Shown: positions 54,438 to 64,000 of the stretch, in pieces
Layout of the letters: each line of letters begins with the position of its first letter
How positions within the stretch are numbered: position 1 is the first letter of the stretch
From: Litomosoides sigmodontis
Taxonomy: Eukaryota; Nematoda; Chromadorea; Rhabditida; Onchocercidae
Assembly: GCA_963070105.1 (NCBI GenBank)
Contig: OY718806.1
Coordinates: 5,663,865-5,727,864 of the forward strand
Length of the DNA: 64,000 nucleotides
Direction: 5' to 3'
The notes under the pieces: model-generated
The model's input: the letters and a program-made list of their open reading frames with translations, nothing else
Databases searched by the model: none
What the model was told of the DNA's origin: nothing
Translations under genes and position numbers: made by a program

Positions 54438-55511
54438 TATTTTTCGGTCTTTCACACCAATATGTATTAGTAAAATTCAACTTACCCAATTTAAAACCTG
54501 TTCAACAAAATTGATAAAAAGAGCTACGTGCAAAAAAATTCAAATGAAAAAAAATTCTTTTCAAAAGGATATAAAACCCTATTGCAAAAGATATGCCTGG
54601 AAAGTTGATTTGTAACAGAAATCTTGGTCAGTATTTTGCCCAAGCATAATCCTTTAATCGAGAAAACTTTATACCACGATTTCCAAGTGAATTTTACCAG
54701 TTACTATATATATTTCAATGAGTTTCATCTACATTTGATGAACTCTTTATCAGTGCTTAAATGCTTATTAGTAACCGACCATTAAGATTGTTAAACATTT
54801 TAAGTATCAACTTTGCTAATAAAGCGATATTGTAAATATAGATAAATATAGATATTAACAGGCAGGTTTTCACATACGTAGGAACTTCATTAATCAACAT
54901 GATCGTCAATTCAGGCATTCCAAATTTTATTTGATGGCTTTAGAGCTGCTGAAAAAAAAAAACGAAGAATTCTTCCACAATTCTTGTCGTATTATGAAGT
55001 TGTGAGTAAGTTTGTTATGCTCTAATTTCTACTTTTTTCCTAAGAAATTCCATCTCATGATAGTTGATTTGAATTCTTTCGTAATCAAACACTCGATGCA
55101 TCCAACGAAAGTTAATCAACAATGTTTTTTCACTAATTCGTGAAATATATTAAAAGTTTTTTGAACAGTGATTTTCATGCGATCTTCCGGGTCAATCTCG
55201 AGGAGCATCTTAGAACGAAACCAGTATTCAGCAGTTAATACATCTATCGACATCAACGAGTCTTATAACTAGTACCTGCGCCCACCATAAAAGGGAGCTT
55301 CTGAAGCGTCACCACTCAGTGATTGTCACAGAATCCAACTTCGTTTCACGTAATCGATCTGCTGGAATCAAATTTCAATATTTTCATTATCGTTGCCAAA
55401 GCATAAATAAATAAGTAAAAGAATTAGCTTATTTACCATTTTGCATCTTTTTGATGAGTGCTGTTAGGGCGTACGCTGAATTGTTTTTTGTTCACTTTCA
55501 CTACAAAAATA

Positions 55512-55523
55512 ATTCATTTGCAG
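55512..55523 (+). promoter_or_regulatory. Probable trans-splice acceptor
   Basis: TTCATTTGCAG ends 20 bases before the ATG at 55544, a normal spacing for a spliced-leader site. Confidence 0.5.
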
Positions 55524-55543
55524 AAAACAATCTAAGCAGTGAC

Positions 55544-56647
55544 ATGCTCTTCAACCTATCGGCGGTCTGGCATTTTATTGTTATAGTGACATATGTGACA
55601 GTCAAGGGACTGAATGAAGAAAAAACTTTGGAAAGCTTCAAATGGCCGAGATGGGGTTTGATTTCTGGAACATTTCCTTTGAAGAGCACTTCTTTTTTAT
55701 TCCATACGAAAAAGATACAAATGGGTGTGGCATTCCGATCTCCCCCGAAAAGTATCTCCACTTCAGCAAATTCTCTAATGTTCAAAACAAACTATATAGA
55801 AGGATAAAGAACTGTATCACTGTCGCAGTCGGAGAAAAGGAAATCTGTCTCTCACCTGTTAATAAAGTCCTGGAAATCATATTTCTATTTTAGAAGAACG
55901 AACGATTGACTGTACAACAACAGAAGGAAAGGAGCCAGATCAATGCACGTTGATCGCAGGAAATGCCAAAATACCTCGAGATCCTGCCAAATACAGATGT
56001 CGCCGTGAACCGATGCCCTTCGATCGCAAGAATGTGCTAGCACGAAATTCCACAACGAGACTGGCATGTCCTATTGGCTGTGAACCTGAAGCGAACCTTT
56101 CTGTTATTCTTAAATTCTTTAAATTCGTTTTTTTCTTTCAATCCACCCTGATCAGTGGGTAGTTAGTTAATTAATCTACTTTTCAACTTATCATTAAGAA
56201 TACCGATCAGTGAGTACTACCACTATGACTCTTGAAACAATTCACCATTAGATTTCCCAGTTCTTTCTAACTATGCTGTCAGCACTATCCAATCGCTAAC
56301 TTTAATTTATTCATTTAGCAACCTCCGTCGTTGCATAAAAATTACATGAACTTTATTACTTTTAAATGACTTATACTGTGACAAATATCCCATACAGGAG
56401 CGCCGAATGAGAGAGTCGCAAAAGTAGCACTAATTTCAGTGAATTTTTAACAAGCTTACCTATTTGACAGGTTTTGGTCAAGTCACCTCAGAACAATCAT
56501 CTATGTCAAAAATACTACACCTATGGAAAATATCGCGATCAGAAGGAAGGTGACTGGTATCTTTGGTTAGCGGAACCATGCCGAGCAAATATAACGACAT
56601 GGTGCCGCTTTAATGATATAGCACCTTTCACGTCCAAAGTTTCATAA
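55544..56647 (+). CDS. Small secreted eight-cysteine protein, family not recognised
   Basis: Three exons in my model: 55544-55655, 55894-56102 and 56471-56647 (TAA), giving 165 residues with phases 1 and 0. An N-terminal hydrophobic segment (LSAVWHFIVIVTYVT) is a likely signal peptide. Eight Cys lie at about 44, 55, 73, 96, 100, 119, 144 and 152, with three possible N-glycosylation sites (N89, N105, N147). The C-terminal exon, with CQKYYTYGKYRDQKEGDWYL, LAEPCRANITTWCRF and codon use unlike random AT-rich DNA, looks strongly selected. I cannot name the family, and a nematode-restricted secreted protein is a guess. The first donor (G then GTTTGA) is the weakest point: a different 83-codon frame runs through that intron (55642-55893) and could be an alternative exon. 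Confidence 0.68.
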
Positions 56648-57293
56648 GTTCCAAAAAAAGCTCGAAATTGTATTAATTAGGCTTCAGATATTTGTATTTT
56701 GAATTAGTTTCTTGAAGTACTATTGATGGTAAATTATGGCGACCAATAATTCTCTGAGTGAGGCAAAACTGATACCGTTATCTGTACTGATATGTTGGCT
56801 CTCGGTTCAATCTGATGTTATGAAAGCATTGAAGAGAATCGAGTTATTCTTCAAAACCGGAATCAACATCACTGGAAGAAGCGTAAATGGAAAAGCTTTT
56901 TCACGACATAATAATTCAGTTGTCTAAATTCCGGTTTATTATTTCACCCGTAATTTTATCAATTTAAGCAATAAGACAATGATAATATTAAGTGGGCAAT
57001 GTTCCTTTTTCTAACCTTGTTCTATGAATGCAATAACTATAAGAAAACTTATAAACAATTGATATATACTAATTTACTTGAATATATGAAGGTTGATCGG
57101 AGCAGGAGCAATTAATAAATGAACTACAGAAGAAACTTTGATACTTCAGATTATCTTGCGAGATTTCAAGTCTCATTCAAACCACAGAATTTATGGATCG
57201 TGGAAAGAACATGCATAATTCCGATAATTATATCCAGTTTTGAGTTTCAAGTTCCGAGTAGTAAAATCAAACTTTGAAGCGTCCTCCTTTCAC

Positions 57294-57297
<4 letters not shown>

Positions 57298-57349
<52 letters not shown>
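57298..57349. repeat. (AT)26 microsatellite
   Basis: Perfect AT run of 52 bp, self-complementary and able to form a cruciform. Confidence 0.95.
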
Positions 57350-57351
<2 letters not shown>

Positions 57352-58991
57352 TCATTTCTCAAAAAATATGCAAACTTTTGAATCAAGATCAAGGATGTTG
57401 GAAGACTCGAAGATGAATCTATTTGGTGAATTTTGCAAGATATTGCAACCAAATGTAGTAGATATTTTGTTTCAGTGATTTACACTTGAGTTTGTTCCAA
57501 GTAATTCATTCCTCGAAATCTAGAATTTTCTATAACTAACGAACTCTAGCAGCAAAAAGCGACGTATTTTTATCACAACAAAAAATTGACGCGATTTAAC
57601 AGTCGAGGGTCAGGGATGACAAAAATGAAGAAGGAATTCATTTCCAATAAATACGTCAGCTATTGCAATCGATTTGAACTGATTGTTGCCGAGAAACCCG
57701 AAGTGTAACGGGAAATGTTTATTATCAATATAGTATGTAATCTAAGTATTCATTTAAATGTAATCCATTCATCCAACACACATCGTATTCTCCCAGCCCC
57801 AAATGCTAGTTAATCCGTTGTATACAATGTGCTATGCATTGTGTTAGCACCAAACTGCTTCTCACATCTTATCAATCCATGCATGTAGCGATCACTCAGT
57901 TCACCGAGCAAGCGGCCCCCCTTATCACACATTTGGGTCATGTAACAAAGGGATGCTTCTCCTTCGACGGAAGCTGAAGATCAGATAGAGCCGTTTGAAG
58001 AGAGATTTGGGTGCGGTCGGGTTTTCTCGTCGCTATTACATTCACTGTTGTAACGAATAAGTATTCATACTAAGCTTCCACTACACTATCAACCATCAAC
58101 GACCAAGCAAACTGCTCCGAACAATCTACTTTTTCACAACAATTGTTGGATGAAGTCAATTTGGAACTGCATTTCTGGCATTTTAAGGAAATACCGTTAG
58201 CAAATGAAACGGTAATTTATATTTCAATTCTATTTATGAAAGTCTTAGTGAACACAAATAATCTGATAACTTCATAATCTGCTAATTTTACACCGCAAAT
58301 GTGATAATACCGTTTTTCAATAATTCATTATCTAATGATTCTTTAAGAAAATCTTAGTACTTTGCTGTCATTTTTATTTTTGTTTTTCATCAAAAAGGGA
58401 ATCTTGAAAAAATGCTCGTGAAATGATTTTGCTTCTATTTTCACCCCTCTCTTTCGCCAGCTAATTTTGAAACTAGGTCCTCGTCTAAATAGATAGATAT
58501 ACTCTTAAGCCTTTTGCTTGTCACCTCCTTTTCTTTTAAGAGATTAAATAATTCCAAAATATCTCTGTGATGATAGCAATAGAATTGTCATTAAACACAA
58601 AATTAACCTGCAATTCAATCGTTTATCAAATGAAAATGACTTGCTAAAGTTGTCAAATTAAATTATTGATTTAATCGCTGCAGTAATACACAAAAAACAG
58701 TAGCCACTGCAAAATGAGACCAATAAGGCTGCACAAGATTCTTGCAAAACAAATGGGCAAAAAATGGATGAATAACAAATAGTAAAGAATGAGGTATCTG
58801 TGATTTAATGGACGTTGAACCTCAAACACAAACCAGAATGTATCAGATGGGTGATTTTTACACACATAAATCTCCAATCAGACTCCTTAGCATGAAACTG
58901 CGGTTGACACTCCTGTCGAAAAAAGACGAACAGACACTACTCATTCAAAAGTAACTGTTCTCGTCTCTTCACCTACCACACTCAGGTAAAG

Positions 58992-59009
58992 GAGAGAGAG
59001 AGAGAGAGA
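58992..59009. repeat. (GA)9 microsatellite
   Basis: Perfect GA run of 18 bp. Confidence 0.9.
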
Positions 59010-60354
59010 CGAGCCTCCAAATTAGAAAAATGCAATCCTCCTTGTTTACGAACCGCAACAAAACAATAATACCTGTGTTCCGGTTATACTAAGCAGCTTG
59101 GCCAATTCACTCCATTCACAGGAAGATTCAAAACAATTTGTCGTTCATTGAATGTCATTTGTGCCTCCTTTTGTGATTTTTTGAAAGCTCTAGCCAACTC
59201 CAAACTTATCTTACAGTGTATATTTTGGTAACGAAGAGTTCAAGATATAGTATCAACCAAATGGAGTTTGAAACCATAAATGAAGTTTTACGTAAGAATT
59301 AGAACTGTGGTCACATCGAAAGGTCCAAAAAAGAACAAAAGAAAATATTAATTGATGTGCACCGATTTAAAGTGTATGCTCTAAAAAAGCACCAACCAAA
59401 AGGATCATGCTTTTGAGTTCAAGTCTGGCAAAAATATGAACCGATCAACGATCATCTAATTGTAATTCACAACATATTTCCGGGTAATTTCCAAGTAGTG
59501 TATAATCATTTATTACTGATTTCTTCATATCAGCAACAATTTTTAATGATGGGAAAGAACGTTATCAGAACTTACAACTCTGCTTTTTTCTATGTCGACA
59601 CTGTAAACGACTTTACCAATAAATTCACTTACAGAAGTTTGTAAGCAAATGTGATAAACGAGGAAAATCTTAATATGGAAACATTTCAGCAGAATCCCAT
59701 ATGCGGTAATATAAAACAATAAGGTTAAGTTTATAAATCGATAAATGGTGACAAATAATAGGCAATCACAATTATGACATGGAGTACCAAAACTTCTTCC
59801 ACAATAAAACAGTATTAAGCTATTAGCGAAATAATTACATAAAAGACTTAGTATTGAGAATGAGTTATAAGGCAATATGGTGATATACCACATGGTTTTT
59901 CTGATCACTTTCAAAATCTTTCCACTATAAACTTCACAACTTAATCACTAGCAGCATAAATAAAATCAGACAGAATTTTGAGAATTTAACTACCGCGATA
60001 TCTCTCCCAAAACAATTTGACACACCAGATAAAATTAACAGGCTACCAAAGTGACTCTAACATCTCTGCGAATCTAATGATTCAATAGAACCTCCATTGA
60101 TAAAATCACCATTTATATAACTAAAAGATGTAAATACAACAGCAACTGATATCTGCAAAACTCAATGCAAAACTGTAAGTTTCAGCAACGGTAAGGTATA
60201 AAAGAGAGAAACATCATTGCTAGAAGAAACTGCGAAAATATAAACGAAATCGAGATATATGAAGATTGCTTTATGTGATGAATCACAAAATATGCTCAAA
60301 TGGCTCTAACACATCACCATTCTTGTTTTATAAAACAGATGGTAAAAAAACGCA

Positions 60355-63300
60355 TCACATATTGGAAACTAGTTTATATTTCTCCTTCAAACTCATCTGA
60401 GTATCACGTCGAGGGTCTTTTTTACGACTCACGAGTCGACTGCGCGCTTCTCCTGCGCTCAACTTAAATATATCAGGTATTCCTGAAACTGAGGATTTGT
60501 CAATGTCGAAAAGTAATGGACTAGAGAGTGTTGAAATTTTGAACAAAAGTTTTGATAGCTCCAAACAACACAGAATCACGCCAGTCTGCATAAGTATCGT
60601 GAACTATTGCGTAAATGCTTTAGAATAAGAATCAATCTCTCGCCCTCAGAAATATTTTTCAGCAGTCAAAAAAGTAGTCTGCCCCAATTGTTGATGTCGG
60701 AGAACATTGCAAATATAAATGACCACTTGAAAATATCTGCCACCAACACTAACTACATGGCAAACACAAGGGTGCATAGTCAAATGGATCACTGAACTTA
60801 TAAAACTTCAGTCTTACAACACAGAAGCCTAAAACCTAAAAAGCCTAAAAGGTATCGGTTAAGATGTGCCACGAAAACATAATATGAGAGTTTCAAGATC
60901 TTCACAAACCACTTTTATCCGTCTTGTCGTTCCTCTCGAACTTTTCCGTTTCATCATGATGGGGAAAATCTGCTTCTTGTTTTAATGGAGCTACCGACGC
61001 AGTGATTTTTGTCTTCGAATTCGGTGAAACGTTTTTCTGAAGTGAATGAAACATTTGTCCAGCAACTCGATTCTGTGTACTTGGAAATTAAGATCTCGAA
61101 GACTTATTTAACCACTACGTTTTGATAAATAAATTCATTTGAAATTTAGTAAAAATTATGAAATGGCGATCATCCCAATGTTGTGCTTAGGTTGAACATA
61201 ACCTTCATATTATAATACAGCTCCTTCTTAATTTCGAATGAAAAGAAAAAAAGACGTCTTTCAGTTATTTGCCAACGTCTCCATAGCTTGCAGTGTTTAA
61301 AAAGGAAAACAAATGTCCGTAAATGAAGTTTTAAAGCACTACATAACAGCACGTTGAGGATGAAGTCTACAATATTACATTTTTCTGCTTCTTCAGAAAG
61401 CTTGTCAGTGTCCCGGAACGGAAGCACAGCTGGATTCAAAAATAATCGATATTTCTGGATTCGTAATATTCTCATCAGTATAAATTATGTTGTTACATCA
61501 ACCTTTTGAGGCCGAATGGGAACAAAATAAAAAAAATATTTTCCAAAGGAATCGACTCGCTATATTCAGCATTCTTTACTGAATAGGTCAAACTCCACTG
61601 GAGTAAAGTAAGGTTCCGAAAAATATACTTTTCTGCACAGTTAAAAATAAGACAAAAACTTATTACTGCCTTTGTTTCGTTTTAAAACATAAGCTATAGG
61701 TATTATCAACATCGAGTTTTCTAGTTGAAAGAACTAAATGTAGCCTAATTCCAATTTCGACACTGAGTCTCGACGATTTTCTTTTTCAATACTCTGACCT
61801 GTGTTCTAGTTTCTAAATGAAACACAACAAAATAAATCCCCCTCAGATATAAACGCAATGCTACCATTTTCATAAGACAGATCGTAGCACAAAAGCATAT
61901 TTTACTGACTTCTCGTAAAGTTTGCAAAGTGAAATAAATTAGTATCGTAACATATATAAAAGTAGTTCTAATGATGAATGAAAAGGTTCTACAAATTGAT
62001 TGACCAAAAGAACAACAAATAGTGTTCACGGTTATTCACTGCCGAATTTAAGTGAACTTACATTGGAATGGATTGATTGCTTGCCAAACACCTTCACTTC
62101 GTTCATCGGCTAAAACGTACAAAAATTCTAACAGCATAAACCCAAATGATCAGTTAGAAAAACAAAACCGAAATGACTCTTCATGATAAATTCAATAACT
62201 TCTTCACTTTAACATATCAGATACCTAGAAATTATGTAAAGAACAAAAAAACACAATGGTTAAAAAGCGAATGCACAGCGGGTTTAGTATTTACGCATTA
62301 CGATGCTGGAACCATATATGTGAAGAAAAATTGTGAAATATTGAAAAAGTGATTAAACTAATAGTTTCGTAGTCAATGCGAGAAGAACGAACAGCCATAC
62401 TACATACTTAAATCAAATAAGGCATTGGTTTTTTTTCCAATCTACTCATTAGAAGTTGCAACAATCAAAAGTATCGAATCAAATGTATTATGCTATACGA
62501 GACGGTCAATGGAAGGAAACACGATAGAAATGACAGAAACTGATCCGGGTCTAAACACAGAGCTAAACACTCGGGGTAGTAGAAAATTTTTTAACAATAA
62601 CAAACAAACAGCATCGGTTGGAAGAAGAGAATTCAATTTCGTATTACAAGATTTTTTTCTCAACGATTTAGCCAACTTTGTGCTTAAATGCGTCACACTG
62701 CTACATGTCACATATCTTCAAGAATCGAAACCGATAAAAAATTAAAAGCAAAACTTACAGATGAACCATTCTCAAAATTGTACAAATCTACTCGACCAAA
62801 TGAATATTCCATATGATTTTCAGTGTACCATTGGTCAACTTCCTCTGATGCAACCAGCAACTCCGTCCGTAATGGATTCGTTTTTATTAATGATACAACC
62901 TCCTGCATAACAATTACAACATCTATATGAAAACAATTATTTGGTAAAATCATTCTAGAATACAACAAGAGAATGACTTTAAGCTGTCTTTTTTAAGACT
63001 TAGCACATCATTTTTTTACAAATACTGAATTAAACTAAACTGTCAAAAATAAAAAACTGCAGCCAAAACAACTACATAGTCCAATGATTTAAAATTCCTA
63101 TAAATGCGCCAAAATTATAGACCTTGTGAGCAGTGCTCGGGTAAATGAGCTGACCATTTACACCCACAATTCGTTGTCCCATCTGTAAACCAGCCCGTTC
63201 ACCGATACCATTTTTATCAACAGCTCCAACAAAATGACCCCGATTTTTTTCGGCATGTAAATTAAATCCGAACTCTTCCGTCGGGTCACGTTTTCTCTGC

Positions 63301-63806
63301 ACCAAAGCCAAACATAAACAATTTACAAAGCATTTGAAAAATGACAAAAACTGCAATAACCATGTACTGAAATACCGAATATTATATCCGCGCCCAATGT
63401 CATCACCAATTTACATTGTTAGATAAAATGCATGACCGGGAAGTCTTGCATTCAACAAAATGGCCATATTTTTGAAAAGACAACAACTCATGTGAACTAC
63501 ACCTCAGTGCGATGAATACTTTACGAAACGAATGCAGTACGATGAAGAACTTAGGTGAGGACGGAGAATACATAAAAAGTAAGATCTTTTAAAAGAGACC
63601 AAAATTTGTGCACTTTTTTTAAGACAATTTATAAATCGAAAAACAAGAATATCCGGTTTGCAAGCAATTTCCATTTCGCGTTTTTTGAATTATGTTAATT
63701 TTGAATTTATAGGAATACGAACCAAACGGCACAGTCGTGGTTTCGGAATATTAGTCATTGGTTGAATGGATCCTGTCGAAGAAATGTTATAACTCTGCTT
63801 GACCTC
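60355..63806 (-). CDS. nrfl-1: NHERF/NRFL-1-type PDZ scaffold, 3' complete
   Basis: Exons in phase: 63806-63723, 63296-63123, 62902-62759, 62109-62062, 61036-60910 and 60482-60355 (TGA). The PDZ domain starts at PRLCRL, has the ligand loop EEFGFNLHAEK, then VGAVDKNGIGERAGLQMGQR, VGVNGQLIYPSTAHKEVV and ELLVASEEVDQWY. This is the NHERF family style, closest in memory to C. elegans NRFL-1. After a Lys/Glu-rich linker the protein ends DTQMSLKEKYKLVSNM, resembling the ezrin-binding tail of NHERF proteins, which ties membrane proteins to ERM-actin at apical surfaces. An ATG at 63758 follows a TTTTCAG acceptor by 48 bases and would give a 218-residue single-PDZ form. A further PDZ domain may lie beyond the window, as NRFL-1 has two. 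Confidence 0.88.
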
Positions 63807-63869
63807 CTGAAAACAATTCGCATCCTACTTTTTTACAAAAAAATTTCTCGAATTCACAGCTGTAACATT

Positions 63870-63908
63870 TCTCTCATCATCAGTTACATATCTCTCATCA
63901 TCAGTTAC
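63870..63908. repeat. Short tandem duplication
   Basis: TCTCTCATCATCAGTTAC occurs twice with a 21-bp period (63870 and 63891). The rest of 63807-64000 shows no exon I can support, although it may be intron of a longer nrfl-1 transcript. Confidence 0.8.
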
Positions 63909-64000
63909 CAATAGCAGTACTCTTCAACAGCATTTTTCGGACGAGCAATATTAGCAATCAGCAAAAATCCCCAAAGTTTGTCAAAAAACACTTCGGTAAA

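Larger units (their letters stand above)
44572..55520. other. 11 kb intergenic block between divergent genes
   Basis: No supported gene. It lies upstream of both the minus-strand syg-1-like gene and the plus-strand cysteine-rich gene. Contents seen are a CA microsatellite, a small perfect hairpin near 51532-51556 and a C-rich tract near 54404. A 76-codon minus-strand frame at 52150-52380 has a fair-looking donor but no recognisable content. Confidence 0.55.
56648..60354. other. Intergenic between convergent genes
   Basis: No supported gene. Contains the AT and GA microsatellites listed below. Several minus-strand frames of 60-123 codons (for example 59543-59914) are hydrophobic and AT-driven, without motifs. 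Confidence 0.55.

Noticed and set aside
59060..59220. Minus-strand peptide SELAKLLSITGTQ followed by a donor, reminiscent of homeodomain helix 2
   Set aside because: The upstream helix 1 is not in the same frame, and no exon with a WFQN-type helix 3 was found downstream on the minus strand.
59543..59914. 123-codon hydrophobic minus-strand frame resembling a membrane protein
   Set aside because: Hydrophobicity follows from T-rich DNA (Phe/Leu/Ile codons); no conserved motif or splice support.

Overview
The window looks like AT-rich nuclear DNA from a nematode. Its genes are split by short introns that begin GT and end TTTCAG, TTTTAG or similar. At least three genes have a polypyrimidine-AG acceptor just upstream of the start codon, as expected for spliced-leader trans-splicing. 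One gene encodes a DB module, a cysteine-rich domain known almost only from nematodes, and others match SYG-1 and NRFL-1, best known from C. elegans. A spirurid (clade III) worm is my best guess from base composition and gene style; that is inference. All exon models were built by eye from splice sites, reading phase and family motifs, not by alignment.

Layout. (1) 1-4102: no gene supported. (2) 4103-17641, minus strand: a roughly 43-exon gene for a long-form Capicua (CIC) repressor of about 1,770 residues. It has the N-terminal long-isoform region, a basic Cys motif, an ataxin-1-binding-like motif, a complete HMG box split over two exons, and the C-terminal C1 region to the stop. A plus-strand stretch inside one intron (13499-14230) looks like a decayed gene. 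(3) 17642-30210: a 12.5 kb non-coding block with several microsatellites, lying between the divergent CIC gene and the next gene. (4) 30227-34315, plus: a secreted DB-module protein with a 3.2 kb first intron. (5) 35657-36022, minus: a single-exon cytochrome c oxidase subunit 6B. About 450 bp upstream of its start lies (6) 36481-38031, an uninterrupted run of 517 ATT triplets (1,551 bp). (7) 39376-44571, minus: a 14-exon SYG-1/Kirre/Neph1-type immunoglobulin adhesion receptor with one membrane span and a C-terminal Thr-His-Val PDZ ligand. (8) 44572-55543: an 11 kb non-coding block. (9) 55544-56647, plus: a small secreted eight-cysteine protein I cannot name. (10) 60355-63806, minus: a NHERF/NRFL-1-type PDZ scaffold with a C-terminal ezrin-binding-like tail, complete at its 3' end and possibly extending beyond the window at its 5' end.

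The genes do not form one pathway. CIC is a nuclear repressor known to be controlled by RTK/MAPK signalling. SYG-1-like and NRFL-1-like proteins act at membranes, and the first ends in a PDZ ligand of the kind such scaffolds can bind. COX6B belongs to mitochondrial complex IV. The two cysteine-rich proteins are predicted to be secreted. The most unusual item is the pure ATT array. The most informative gene is the near-complete nematode capicua.
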